The notes under the pieces: generated by a model
Databases searched by the model: none
What the model saw: the letters and a program-made list of their open reading frames with translations, nothing else
Told to the model about the DNA's origin: nothing
From: a virus
DNA: 20,148 nt
Virus record (IMG/VR): IMGVR_UViG_3300025120_000751
Span: 1-20,148 of that record
Direction: 5' to 3' (one strand)
In this document: piece by piece, positions 6,368-15,383 of the stretch
Layout of the letters: every line of letters begins with the position of its first letter
Position numbering within the stretch: the first letter of the stretch is position 1
Program-made: the position numbers and the translations under genes

Positions 6368-7627
6368 ATGGCACTTACAATTCAAGATCAACCTATAACT
6401 AATATTCCAGAGCCAAGCTTTGCTCCAATAGAATACTTAGTCAGTAGCACAAGTACTGCTCAAAGTGGATTTAAAGTTATAGCGAGTTTGTTTACAGATC
6501 CTACTGGGACAAATACAAATATTGCTACTTTGCAACTTAATACTATTCCGTCAGCTACGCAAGTGGTTACTGACATCCAGAACATCATACAATCTTTCGT
6601 TACTAGCGAATATTCTGTTTTAGCTGGTGACACTACGGATATATCACAAAGTGCCTTAAAAGCGTTTAAAATAGCTTTTCAAGAATATTACTCTGGAGCT
6701 TTACAAGGTAGTGCAGTAAGTGGCAATACGTTTACTAGCTGGAACTCGTCACCTAAGTATATTGAATGGGCAGACTTATCTGGAGGATCTAAGGACTATT
6801 ATAACTGGAGTATAGAGGATGCTAGTGCTGAAACAAATAAAGAGTTTCTAAACGGCTTTGAACAACAAGCCGAGTGGTTTAACTTGAGCAAAGCAAATAA
6901 CTTCTTAAAGGTAAGATCAACACAGAAGTATCAATCCTCTTGGATTATGAGAGGAGGTCTTACTGACACATATAAAATATACCTACAAACGCTAGATAGT
7001 ACATTCACAACTATTTTGTCAACCACAATGACTGCATCAAATACTGCTGGATTATATACACTTGATGTAGGTGCTTCAGAGGTAGCTTCTCATAGCTGGG
7101 GTACTACTCCAGTAATGACTAATGTAAAATATTATGCTCTTAGGATCTTAAACTTTACAGAGGACGTATGGGCTACAAAAACAATAATGTTTGAAATAGA
7201 CGATTGTGAAAACACCTATACAGATTACGAGCTACATTGGTTAAACAGAAAAGGTGGATATGATAGCTTTATGTTTAGTGGCAAGTCTAATCAGACTACA
7301 AGCATAAATAAGAACTTTGCAAAGTACAATACTCGTACAATAGGAGCAAGTAGCATCACACATAATACCTATTCGCAACGCAAGAGGGCATTTAAAACGT
7401 CTCTAAGCGATTCTTACACATTAAACAGTAGATTATTAAAGGACTTTGAGGTTGAGGGCTTAGAGGATCTATTCTCATCACCAGAAGTTTACTGGAAAAA
7501 CGATGCAAATTTCGTATCTGTGAATGTAACTAGCAATATATTTGAACACGCTAAAAGCGAAAATGGTCAAGTTTACTCTATGCAAGTTACAATGGAAGTA
7601 GATAATAGCGATACTAGGCAATGGTAA
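6368..7627 (+). CDS. Tail structural protein, possible distal-tail (Dit-like) component
   Basis: A 419-residue, Ser/Thr/Asn-rich, beta-type protein with no membrane segment. The C-terminal third shows the pattern YTDYELHWLNRKGGYDSFMF, then a YSQRKRAFKTS segment and VEGLEDLFSSPEVYW, ending with a beta strand pair. This pattern is common in Bacteroidota phage tail proteins, where the protein pairs with a large tail-tip protein, as it does here. The N-terminal region looks like repeated beta sandwiches. It overlaps the 1005-residue tail gene by 7 bases. Position next to that gene and the tape measure points to a baseplate or distal-tail role, but no residue proves it. It could be a different minor structural protein. 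Confidence 0.7.
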   Translation: MALTIQDQPITNIPEPSFAPIEYLVSSTSTAQSGFKVIASLFTDPTGTNTNIATLQLNTIPSATQVVTDIQNIIQSFVTSEYSVLAGDTTDISQSALKAFKIAFQEYYSGALQGSAVSGNTFTSWNSSPKYIEWADLSGGSKDYYNWSIEDASAETNKEFLNGFEQQAEWFNLSKANNFLKVRSTQKYQSSWIMRGGLTDTYKIYLQTLDSTFTTILSTTMTASNTAGLYTLDVGASEVASHSWGTTPVMTNVKYYALRILNFTEDVWATKTIMFEIDDCENTYTDYELHWLNRKGGYDSFMFSGKSNQTTSINKNFAKYNTRTIGASSITHNTYSQRKRAFKTSLSDSYTLNSRLLKDFEVEGLEDLFSSPEVYWKNDANFVSVNVTSNIFEHAKSENGQVYSMQVTMEVDNSDTRQW

Positions 7628-10600
7628 TAGAGCATATAATAGCTGGGTACACGATACCACATAACGAGGGAGCGATCCCTTTGACAAAAGAAGCGTATGA
7701 CGTAAATAACCCACAGAAACGTTTGACGGACTTTAGTAAGACGATCACAATACCAGAGAATAAAGTAGTTAATCAGATATTTGAACACGCCTTTGACGTT
7801 AATATTGATCTTCAGACGTTTAACCCTAATCTAAAAACTAGCTATCAGATAATCCAAGACGGAATAACTGCCATAGACGGCTATTGTCAGCTAAAAGCTA
7901 TCTCTAATGTAGATGGATTAATCAATTACGAGATACAAGCTACTGGTAAAATAGGAGATTTGTTTGAAAAGATACGAGGCAAATATTTAACTGATCTAGA
8001 TCTTAGCAGTTTAAATCATACTTGGAATAGAACTAATATACAAAATAGTTGGACTGCCACAATAGGACAAGGCTATGTATATCCTATGATTGATTTAGGA
8101 GGCAGAACAAGTTATGGTAACTGGGCATTAGAAGATTTTAAACCAGCAATATATGTTAAGCAATATATTGATACTATATTAACAGAGGCTGGATTTACTT
8201 ATGATAGTACATTCTTTAATAGTGATTTATTTAAGCGTCTTATTGTGCCTTATGGTAGTGGTCAAATACTATTAGATAATGCAGATATATTGTGTAAAGA
8301 ATTCAATGTACAAAGAACGAGCCTACAAACTATTGAGTGTCAAAATATTAATACACTATCAAATTTAGAAAATAGTATCGCTATATTTAATGACGATAGT
8401 AGCCTTTCTGCATATGAAAGCCGAGTTATTGCAGATGGTGGAGTTGTAGAGGCTCTAAGTTGTGCAGAGGCTGAGTTTAATTTCTCTGCTGACTATTATA
8501 ATACTTGTACAAACGAGTATAGCTCTACTACTGGCAAGTATACTGCAACAGACCCAAATAGGATGTCTTTTCAAGGGTTATTAAATTTTGATTTATTATA
8601 TACGCAATCAGTTTCTACTATAACAAGCAAACTAAATTACTTTCATCAAGGTACAAAGGTTTTACCATATAGTTTAAATGTTTATTTAGAGGGTTATTTA
8701 GTTGAAAAACTGAGTGGAATATTTACAATCGTAGATACTTTTAAATTTGATGTAACAGAGCCAATAAGAAACAACGCTCTAGGAAGCTCCACAACAATAG
8801 CAGTAGGAGAGCTGCCTTTTCAAACTGGAGAAATAAATGTACAAGCTGGTGCAGAATACTTTATAGCTTTTGGTGGACTATATTACAACGCTGCTGAATT
8901 AGAATTATATGGAACTCCCCCAATAAATAGAAGAGTAGTGCCAATTAGTGCATCAAATAGTGGTGATTTTAAAGTTTTATTACAAGCTAATTCTAATTTT
9001 GGAAGCAATTTATTAGAAACCGAGATTGGAATAGGAGACACTTTACAAACAAAATTTGTAATACCAAAAGAGATTAAACAATCAGATTTTTTTAGCAGTA
9101 TTATTAAGCGTTTTAATTTATATCTTGAGTATGATATAATAGATCCTAACAAATTAATAATTGAAACAAGAGACGGATTCTTGACAGATGAGCGAGTTAA
9201 TTTAGAGCATTTAGTTGATAGATCCAAGGAGTATAAAATAACTCCTTTAGGGGCTTTAAATTCTGGCAGATTTATATATAAAGATCAACTAGATAAGGAT
9301 TATCATAATGACCTATATAACAAGGCTAATAATGAGGTTTATGGAGAAGTAACTATTGACATACAAAATGACTTTATAGATTCTGACAAAAACATTACTA
9401 CAATATTTGCTCCAACTCCATTAAGAAGCATCCCAAATGTAGGTAGGATAATATCTTCAATGGTATTTGTTAATCAACAAAATCAACAAGTAGATGCAAC
9501 TGCTAAAATAAGGTTATTATACTGGGGTGGATTATTAGACCCTAAAGATGCTTGGAGTTTTGCTGGAGCTTTGCATTTAACGTATCCTTATGCTGGACAC
9601 TTAGATAATCCTTTTAACCCTACCTTTGATTTAAACTGGTTTGTGCCTAAACAACTATATTATGATTTCAGTTACGGAAATAAATTTAATCTGTCTTATA
9701 GCAACAATAATTGTTACAATGTATATTGGAAAAAATATATAGAGGAGATTACTGACAAAAATAGCAAGATACTTGAGTGCAATCTAGCCTTAAGACCTTA
9801 CGATTACAATGAACTTGATTTTAGAAAAAATTACTATATAGATGGATCTTATTGGAGGTTGCTAAAAGTAACCGATTTTGATGCATTATCTGGACAAACT
9901 ACAAAATGCACATTCTTAAAAGTAGAGCCAAAGAATGTATTTAGCCCAGAAGTTAAGCCAGTAAGAGGAGGACAAGACGATTTTGCAGATGATACGCCAA
10001 TACCAACTGGAGATATGCTGAGAAGTCCTAATAATAATAGTGGTACTGGTCAAGATAGCTTACAATTTGGCGATAGCGTAAAAGGTGGGACAAGATCAAT
10101 TATAGCATCTGAAAATATTAATCAAGGTTTAAGCTCTAAAAATGCTTTGATAGTAGGCAGCGATTATAGCGAGGCTATGGCTGATAATGTTATGATTGTA
10201 AATAGTCCTTTTATTAATGTAGCAAGACCTAATGAGGCTTATATTAATGGCTTATTTGTAGAGAAACTCACAAGTATAGTACTGGATTACGATATACTAA
10301 CTAATCTTGAATTAGAAATGCCAGTATTGCCTCCTTTGCCAGATGATGAATTTTACGAAGTGACAAGAGGTTATGTTAGGTTAGACGGAAACGCTGCAAC
10401 TGGCGGAAGTCATCAAGTAGATATAGTTACAGACGATGCTTCAGAGCATTTATTAGCTAAGATTGCAAGTGCATTTTTTAATACGGATAACAATACAGAC
10501 CTTATTGAAGTAATTGCACATAATACAACCCCTATTCACTTTGGTAGTGGGCTTAAAATAACGACTAATTCAGCAATGACTTTTGATGCTGGAACTCAAT

Positions 10601-10638
10601 TAATAATAAACTTAGTGTACCGAATAATTAAATTATAA
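7621..10638 (+). CDS. Large tail-tip/baseplate structural protein
   Basis: A 1005-residue protein, the largest in the window. The N-terminal 220 residues show a pattern known from Bacteroidota phages: RLTDFSKTITIPENKVVNQIF, FNPNLKTSYQIIQDG, GYVYPMIDLGG and PAIYVKQYIDTILTEAGF. In position and size it would suit the tail-associated protein at the tail tip, with receptor contact or cell-wall passage as the role; no peptidase motif is visible. An embedded segment at residues 264-281 (AYESRVIADGGVVEALSC) reappears in the small ORF at 19455. The C-terminal quarter has a Gly/Asp/Pro-rich linker (RGGQDDFADDTPIPTG) followed by a beta-rich end. The stop overlaps the tape measure start in TAATG. Confidence 0.75.
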   Translation: MVIEHIIAGYTIPHNEGAIPLTKEAYDVNNPQKRLTDFSKTITIPENKVVNQIFEHAFDVNIDLQTFNPNLKTSYQIIQDGITAIDGYCQLKAISNVDGLINYEIQATGKIGDLFEKIRGKYLTDLDLSSLNHTWNRTNIQNSWTATIGQGYVYPMIDLGGRTSYGNWALEDFKPAIYVKQYIDTILTEAGFTYDSTFFNSDLFKRLIVPYGSGQILLDNADILCKEFNVQRTSLQTIECQNINTLSNLENSIAIFNDDSSLSAYESRVIADGGVVEALSCAEAEFNFSADYYNTCTNEYSSTTGKYTATDPNRMSFQGLLNFDLLYTQSVSTITSKLNYFHQGTKVLPYSLNVYLEGYLVEKLSGIFTIVDTFKFDVTEPIRNNALGSSTTIAVGELPFQTGEINVQAGAEYFIAFGGLYYNAAELELYGTPPINRRVVPISASNSGDFKVLLQANSNFGSNLLETEIGIGDTLQTKFVIPKEIKQSDFFSSIIKRFNLYLEYDIIDPNKLIIETRDGFLTDERVNLEHLVDRSKEYKITPLGALNSGRFIYKDQLDKDYHNDLYNKANNEVYGEVTIDIQNDFIDSDKNITTIFAPTPLRSIPNVGRIISSMVFVNQQNQQVDATAKIRLLYWGGLLDPKDAWSFAGALHLTYPYAGHLDNPFNPTFDLNWFVPKQLYYDFSYGNKFNLSYSNNNCYNVYWKKYIEEITDKNSKILECNLALRPYDYNELDFRKNYYIDGSYWRLLKVTDFDALSGQTTKCTFLKVEPKNVFSPEVKPVRGGQDDFADDTPIPTGDMLRSPNNNSGTGQDSLQFGDSVKGGTRSIIASENINQGLSSKNALIVGSDYSEAMADNVMIVNSPFINVARPNEAYINGLFVEKLTSIVLDYDILTNLELEMPVLPPLPDDEFYEVTRGYVRLDGNAATGGSHQVDIVTDDASEHLLAKIASAFFNTDNNTDLIEVIAHNTTPIHFGSGLKITTNSAMTFDAGTQLIINLVYRIIKL

Positions 10639-12635
10639 TGGCAGATAAAAAAGTAGCATTTGAAATGGCGATCAATCTCAAGAAAGGAGATATGACGATA
10701 GAGGAACTTAATGCCCAGCTAGAAGAGGCTAAAAAATTACTTGAAGATGTAGAAGATACTGGCAGTGATGAATTTAAAGCATTAAGTCAAGTGGTTACAG
10801 ATACCGAAAAGTCTATTGAGGATATGAATGGCGAGTTAAAAAAGACTAAAAAAGGTTTTGAAGATACTGCCGATGCTCAGAAGGAAGCTGGTAAAATGAG
10901 TAAATTATTCTCTAAAGGATTAAAAGCCGTTGGAGTTGGTCTTAAAGCATTAGGAATAGGAATTGTAGTTGGTGCTATTAAGTTATTTTATGACGCTATT
11001 TCTAAGAATCAGCGAATAATGGATGCACTTAGTACGGCTTTAGGTACTATTGGCGTATTGTTTGAGAAACTCTTTGGGGTCGTATTCGATACTTTCGATG
11101 CAGTATCTAAAGCAACTAAAGGCTTTAGTGGATTAACTGCCGTTATGAAAGGGTTAATTACAATAGGATTGACACCTATAAAACTACTATTTAGTAGCAT
11201 AGTATTAACAATAAAAAAAGCTCAACTAGCTTGGGAGCAGTCTTTTTTTGGTGGGAAAGATCCAGAAACAATTAAAAAATTAACAAAAGACGTAGCAGAT
11301 ACACAAAAAGAAATAAAAGAAACTGGTGAGGAAGCAGTCAAAGCTGGTAAAAGTGTAGTCGATAATATGGGCAAAGCAGTTACTGAAGTAGGTAGCGTTG
11401 TCGGAGGAGTTGTCGAGGGCGTTCAAGAGATTACAGTTAAAGGTGCTTTTGAGATAGCCAAAGCAAATACAGAACTTAAAAACTCAGCAGCGATTGCAGA
11501 AGCTCAACAAACATTATTAGTCGAGAAATACGACAGACAAGCAGAGAAGTTAAGACAGACTAGAGACGAAGAGCGTAATAGTATTGCAGAACGTAAGAAA
11601 GCAAATGATGAGTTGCTTAATGTTTTAGATGAGCAAGAAAAGGCTATGATTTCTCAAGCTAATTTACAAGTAGCAGCTGCTCAAGCTGCCGTAAACGAGA
11701 ACGATAATACAGAAAATCAAATAGCATTAATTCAAGCTCTCGCAAATAAGCAAGGAGTTTTAGCACAAGTTGAGGGTATTAGGTCTGAACAAAAAGCACA
11801 AGACCTGGCTTTGGACAGAGAGCAAATGGAACTAACAAAATCTATTTCTGATTCTGAAGCAGAATTATCATATCAAAGGGAATTATTTAATGCACAACAA
11901 ATAAAAGATAAACTAGAACAAGCTGAAAAAATAGTAGAGATTGAGGAGAAACGTCAACAAGATGAAATGCTTAGGCTAGAAACTATTGTTGAACAAGCTA
12001 AACAAGGTACTCAAGCTGAAGTAGACGCACTTAATGCATTAGACGCTTTTAGAGAGGAAAGCAGACAAAAGAATATAGAAGCAAATAACGCAGTATTAGA
12101 GGCTACAATAGCAGCGAATGTAGAAGCAGATAAAAAGATAGAGGATAATAAAAAGAAATCAGAAGAAAAGAAAAAAGAACTTGCTCAAGCTGCATTAGGT
12201 GCAGTAGTTAATATAGCAAATGCATTAGCTGCTGGAAACGAAAAGGATCAGAAAAAAGCGTTCCTAATTAATAAGGCAGTCAGTTTAGGACAAGCTATTC
12301 AGAATACTGCAACTGGTGTTACTAAGGCTTTTGGTCAAGGTGGTGTTGCTGGTTTTGTTACTGGTGGATTAGTAGCAGCTGCTGGTGCAGCTCAGATCGC
12401 TACTATTGCAAAGACTAAATTTCAAGGAGGGGGGCAAGGAGTTGAAGAGCCTAGCACTTCACAAGTTAGCCAAGCTCTTGGTGGTGGATTAGCTGGATTA
12501 CAACCTAGAGGATTTACAAGCCCAATAATAGATACAGACGTACAGACTACAAAAGTAATTGTAACAGAAACGGATATTAGAAGCGTATCTCGTAATGTGG
12601 ATGGCGTTTATAGTAGAGCCACCGTAGTGCAATAG
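10638..12635 (+). CDS. Tape measure protein
   Basis: A 665-residue tape measure protein that sets tail length and probably passes into the host with the DNA. The first 90 residues are a charged helical region. Hydrophobic Gly-rich helices occur at about 94-122, 130-155 and 163-192. A long coiled-coil, rich in Gln/Glu/Lys/Ala, spans about 275-515. A second hydrophobic Gly/Ala segment lies at 566-592 (GQGGVAGFVTGGLVAAAGAA). This hydrophobic/coiled-coil alternation is typical of the family, as is the phrase KKAFLINKAVSLGQAIQNT before the last segment. At roughly 0.15 nm per residue, the tail would be about 100 nm, which is an inference. It follows the tail-tip genes, whereas most siphoviruses place it before them. 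Confidence 0.93.
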   Translation: MADKKVAFEMAINLKKGDMTIEELNAQLEEAKKLLEDVEDTGSDEFKALSQVVTDTEKSIEDMNGELKKTKKGFEDTADAQKEAGKMSKLFSKGLKAVGVGLKALGIGIVVGAIKLFYDAISKNQRIMDALSTALGTIGVLFEKLFGVVFDTFDAVSKATKGFSGLTAVMKGLITIGLTPIKLLFSSIVLTIKKAQLAWEQSFFGGKDPETIKKLTKDVADTQKEIKETGEEAVKAGKSVVDNMGKAVTEVGSVVGGVVEGVQEITVKGAFEIAKANTELKNSAAIAEAQQTLLVEKYDRQAEKLRQTRDEERNSIAERKKANDELLNVLDEQEKAMISQANLQVAAAQAAVNENDNTENQIALIQALANKQGVLAQVEGIRSEQKAQDLALDREQMELTKSISDSEAELSYQRELFNAQQIKDKLEQAEKIVEIEEKRQQDEMLRLETIVEQAKQGTQAEVDALNALDAFREESRQKNIEANNAVLEATIAANVEADKKIEDNKKKSEEKKKELAQAALGAVVNIANALAAGNEKDQKKAFLINKAVSLGQAIQNTATGVTKAFGQGGVAGFVTGGLVAAAGAAQIATIAKTKFQGGGQGVEEPSTSQVSQALGGGLAGLQPRGFTSPIIDTDVQTTKVIVTETDIRSVSRNVDGVYSRATVVQ

Positions 12636-12672
12636 ATTTCCTCTTTTTGCCACAATAGGTATATATAAATAG

Positions 12673-13830
12673 ATGGACTTGCCATTTATAGAATTTAAAC
12701 TAACAGAAGAAGTTGAGGGACTGCAAGCGATAGCTCTAGTTGATAGCCCAGCAATAGGCTTAAACTATCAAGCTTTTGCACCTCACAAATTTGAAGTAAT
12801 TAACGAAGAGAAGCGTATTGTAATGGGAGCAGCGATGATCCCAGACCTACCTATATACAGAAGAGATGAAAGGGGAGAGTATTACGCAATCTTTAAAAAA
12901 GAGACGATCAAAGCACTCGTACAAAAGCTATTCAAAGAGAATAAGCATAATGTATTTAACGAGCAACACAACGCATTTAAGATATTAGATGATGTTTATA
13001 TATATCAGAGCTTTATAACTGACGCAGAGCTTGGCATTTCAGCCCCCTCTGGTTTTGAGAATGTAGCTGACGGAACTTGGTTTATCGCAGCTAAAGTAGA
13101 AAATGATGAAGCGTGGGCGAAGGTTAAAAAAGAGGGTATATTGAATGGGTTTAGTGTTGAGGGTGTTTTCGATCTTGAGCCGTATAAATTTAAAAAAATG
13201 AATAAATTAAACTTAGAGAGTGTTATAAGCACTTTAAAATCTGTATTTGCAGACGCTGAAGTAGAGGAAACTACTGAGGATAACTTTGCAGAGTCTACAT
13301 TAGTAGACGGAACAATCGTTAAATGGGAAGGTGAATTAGCTGATGGAACTGCTTTAGTAGTGGTTATGCCAGAGGGCGAAGTTGCTGCACCAGACGGAAT
13401 TCACGAATTAACTGACGGAACTATCGTTGAAACTGCTGGAGGTCTTGTTGTAAATATTGAGGCTGATTCAGATCAAGGAAAGGACAAGAAGAAAAAAAAG
13501 GATGACGAAATGTATGATAATGAGTTTACTTCTGAGGAGTTAAACGCATTAATTGAGAAAGCTATGGCACAATATGCTGAGGCTTTCACTGCATCTCTTG
13601 AACTTATTAAGTCTGAGAACGATACCTTGAAAACAGAATTAGCTGAGATTAAGTCTGCAAAAGAGGAGTTAAAAAATGAGTTTTCTGCTACACTCAACAA
13701 AGTAGGAGAGGAATTAGAAGAGATTGTTAAGGCAGAGCCTTCAACGGCTTCTAAACCACAAGAATTTAAAGCACTAACTAGAGCAGAAAGAGCTGCAAAA
13801 ATGGGTGCAATTATAAGAGCAAATAAATAA
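12673..13830 (+). CDS. XkdF-like prohead protease fused to scaffold-like C-terminus
   Basis: A 385-residue protein. Residues 1-170 resemble the XkdF-type phage serine protease: VMGAAMIPDLPIYRR, FNEQHN (95-100, with a likely catalytic His99), GISAPSGFENVADGTWFIAA, and GFSVEGVF (159-166, with a candidate Ser161). The middle (210-262) has repeated L-x-DGT beta units. A Lys-rich linker (270-277) leads to a coiled coil (about 285-352) and a basic end (ALTRAERAAKMG). Protease plus coiled-coil tail matches the joined protease/scaffold architecture of many tailed phages. The product would shape the prohead and then cut itself and the capsid protein. It lies directly before the major capsid gene, as expected. 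An internal start for the scaffold part is described separately. Confidence 0.87.
   Translation: MDLPFIEFKLTEEVEGLQAIALVDSPAIGLNYQAFAPHKFEVINEEKRIVMGAAMIPDLPIYRRDERGEYYAIFKKETIKALVQKLFKENKHNVFNEQHNAFKILDDVYIYQSFITDAELGISAPSGFENVADGTWFIAAKVENDEAWAKVKKEGILNGFSVEGVFDLEPYKFKKMNKLNLESVISTLKSVFADAEVEETTEDNFAESTLVDGTIVKWEGELADGTALVVVMPEGEVAAPDGIHELTDGTIVETAGGLVVNIEADSDQGKDKKKKKDDEMYDNEFTSEELNALIEKAMAQYAEAFTASLELIKSENDTLKTELAEIKSAKEELKNEFSATLNKVGEELEEIVKAEPSTASKPQEFKALTRAERAAKMGAIIRANK
13198..13830 (+). CDS. Possible scaffold protein from internal start in the protease gene
   Basis: An in-frame ATG at 13198 (codon 176) follows the A-rich stretch TAAATTTAAAAAA, the kind of leader seen before real starts elsewhere in the window. 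Translation there would give a 210-residue protein, starting MNKLNLESVISTLKSVF, that contains the beta repeats, Lys-rich linker and coiled coil but none of the protease. The position, exactly after the protease domain's GFSVEGVF end, is where a separate scaffold gene would begin. This mirrors lambda C/Nu3. It is a hypothesis from sequence context; residual protease-independent function has not been shown. Confidence 0.45.
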   Translation: MNKLNLESVISTLKSVFADAEVEETTEDNFAESTLVDGTIVKWEGELADGTALVVVMPEGEVAAPDGIHELTDGTIVETAGGLVVNIEADSDQGKDKKKKKDDEMYDNEFTSEELNALIEKAMAQYAEAFTASLELIKSENDTLKTELAEIKSAKEELKNEFSATLNKVGEELEEIVKAEPSTASKPQEFKALTRAERAAKMGAIIRANK

Positions 13831-13843
13831 ATAAAATAATAAT

Positions 13844-14779
13844 ATGAGTTTTGATGTATCAACGTTGACTAATTATGTTAACGAACAATCGACAGACCTA
13901 ATCTCAAGACTATACTTTGAGAAGACGTCAAGCGACTACTTCACGCTGCAATCTGGAGTAAAGAAAACTGATGCTTTGCATCTATTAGCAGTTACTGCAT
14001 TCCCACAAGACGGATCTGGATGTTCAGCTACTGCTTCTGGAGATGTAACTTTTACTGACAGAAACTTAACAGTAGGACAAATTACATACTACTCTGGTTT
14101 TTGTATGAAAGACCTTATCCCTAAGTACACTCAAATCTTGCTTAGAGCTGGAAACGGAGAGACTGAAGATATGGCTTTTGAAGCAGAGGTTGCTGAGTCT
14201 GTAATAAAGACTATTATGGAGCATAACGAGGTTGCTGACTGGCAAGGCGATACTACTTCTGCAAATGTTTACCTAAACAAGTACGATGGTCTTAATAAGA
14301 TTATTGACGCTGCTACTGGAGTTGTTGCTGGTAACACTTCTTCTGCTACTGCAATCACTTCTGGTGCTGCTGGTAACGTAGACGGATTAATTACAGATAT
14401 TTGCAATGCTCGTCCAGCTAAAGTAAAAGCAGCTGCTAACCAAGTATTATTTGTAGGTCAAGATACTTTTGACAAATACGTAGATACTTTAAACGCTAAA
14501 AACCTATACAATATTGATGCAACTGATTGGGCTAATTACGAGACTTCAATCGCTGGTAAAAATGTATCTTTAGTAGGTGTTGCTGGATTGGACGGAACAA
14601 ATAGAATGTTCTTAGGTGTTAAAGACAATTTCTTTTTAGGATTTGATCTACAAAACGATGAGGAAGAGTTTGATTTCTGGTATGACAAGAAAGATGACAA
14701 AGTTTATTACAGAGTTAAATTTAAAAGAGGACTACAAGTAGCATACCCAGACGAGATTGTACAATTTACATTAGCATAA
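13844..14779 (+). CDS. Major capsid protein (HK97-fold candidate)
   Basis: A 311-residue protein. The order protease/scaffold, then this gene, then a tail-tube candidate is the best evidence. The sequence has Bacteroidota phage capsid features: VSTLTNYVNEQSTDLISRLY near the start, DVTFTDRNLTVGQITYYSGF, an Ala/Gly/Thr-rich central part, FVGQDTFDKYVDTL, and an end with YYRVKFKRGLQVAYPDEIVQ. The codon use is biased to GCT, ACT, TCT and GGA, as in highly expressed genes, and is more uniform than that of its neighbours. There is a 13-base gap after the protease gene with the leader ATAAAATAATAAT. No decoration domain is evident within it. The HK97 fold is inferred from the family. Confidence 0.92.
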   Translation: MSFDVSTLTNYVNEQSTDLISRLYFEKTSSDYFTLQSGVKKTDALHLLAVTAFPQDGSGCSATASGDVTFTDRNLTVGQITYYSGFCMKDLIPKYTQILLRAGNGETEDMAFEAEVAESVIKTIMEHNEVADWQGDTTSANVYLNKYDGLNKIIDAATGVVAGNTSSATAITSGAAGNVDGLITDICNARPAKVKAAANQVLFVGQDTFDKYVDTLNAKNLYNIDATDWANYETSIAGKNVSLVGVAGLDGTNRMFLGVKDNFFLGFDLQNDEEEFDFWYDKKDDKVYYRVKFKRGLQVAYPDEIVQFTLA

Positions 14780-14802
14780 CCCTTTAAAACAAAAAAAAGA
14801 TT

Positions 14803-15315
14803 ATGGCGTGTAATTTAACAACTGGTTTTTCGGTAGGATGTAATGATTCAATCGGTGGTGTAGCAGAATTCTGGATAGCAAATATGCCAACAGATTTCGC
14901 TGCAAACACTGACGGAAGTGGAGAGGTAACTGGTCTAGCTGGAACTGGACTAGATTATCACAAATTTGAGTGTACTAATGCTCAAGGTGCTTCTTCTGTA
15001 ATGAATGATAATCCTACTGTTAACGATGCTAACGGAACAAGCTTTTTTGATCAGACTGCAACTTACGTTCTCAATAAAATGGAGAAAGCAAAACGCAACG
15101 AGGTTAAAATGATAGCAAGAGCCAAGATGTCAATAATTATCAAGGATAATAACGGAACATACTGGCTAATGGGAGAGACAAATGGAGTACGTTTAGTCTC
15201 TGGCGACAACGGAACTGGTACTGCTCTTGGAGACAGAAATGGTTATAGCCTTTCTTTCCAAGCACAAGAATCAGAGCCTATGCCAATAGTAACTGCTTCT
15301 ATTCCAACTACATAA
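14803..15315 (+). CDS. Probable major tail tube protein
   Basis: A 170-residue protein beginning MACNLTTGFSVGCNDSIGG, a familiar start for a Bacteroidota phage structural family. The core is beta-rich: NGTSFFDQTATYVLNKMEK, SIIIKDNNGTYWLMGETNGV, GTALGDRNGYSLSFQAQE. The length, the Gly/Asn turns and the location straight after the capsid gene fit a tail tube protein that stacks around the tape measure. It follows the capsid gene by 23 bases with an A-rich leader (AAACAAAAAAAAG), and is closed by an intrinsic terminator. Codon use resembles the capsid gene, so high expression is likely, as expected of a tube subunit. A head decoration role is the alternative. Confidence 0.72.
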   Translation: MACNLTTGFSVGCNDSIGGVAEFWIANMPTDFAANTDGSGEVTGLAGTGLDYHKFECTNAQGASSVMNDNPTVNDANGTSFFDQTATYVLNKMEKAKRNEVKMIARAKMSIIIKDNNGTYWLMGETNGVRLVSGDNGTGTALGDRNGYSLSFQAQESEPMPIVTASIPTT

Positions 15316-15339
15316 GAGATCTAACTCTAAATAGAACAC

Positions 15340-15372
15340 AAGCCCACTTCGTAATAGGGGTGGGCTTTTTTT
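15340..15372 (+). terminator. Intrinsic terminator after capsid and tail-tube genes
   Basis: AAGCCCAC (15340-15347) pairs with GTGGGCTT (15360-15367), an 8-bp perfect stem with a 12-base loop, followed by a run of seven T residues (15366-15372). Only 11 bases separate it from the next ATG, so no separate promoter fits in the gap; downstream genes need read-through. Confidence 0.9.
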
Positions 15373-15383
15373 AAAATATTACA

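Noticed and set aside
8883-9227. 114-codon antisense ORF inside the large tail gene
   Set aside because: All other genes are on the + strand, and the sense frame is continuous with family-like sequence.
12644-12672. Promoter before the protease gene (TTTTTG ... TATATATAAAT)
   Set aside because: TTG is present, but no TAnnTTTG box; the 37-base gap alone is not enough evidence.
13490-13500. A-run (eight A) in the protease gene as a second frameshift site
   Set aside because: The zero frame continues as a coherent coiled coil and ends just before the capsid gene; it encodes a Lys-rich linker.
13473-13862. 129-codon antisense ORF over the protease/scaffold gene
   Set aside because: Ser/Ala/Asn/Phe-rich translation typical of the reverse of a coiled-coil gene; the + strand gene is well supported.
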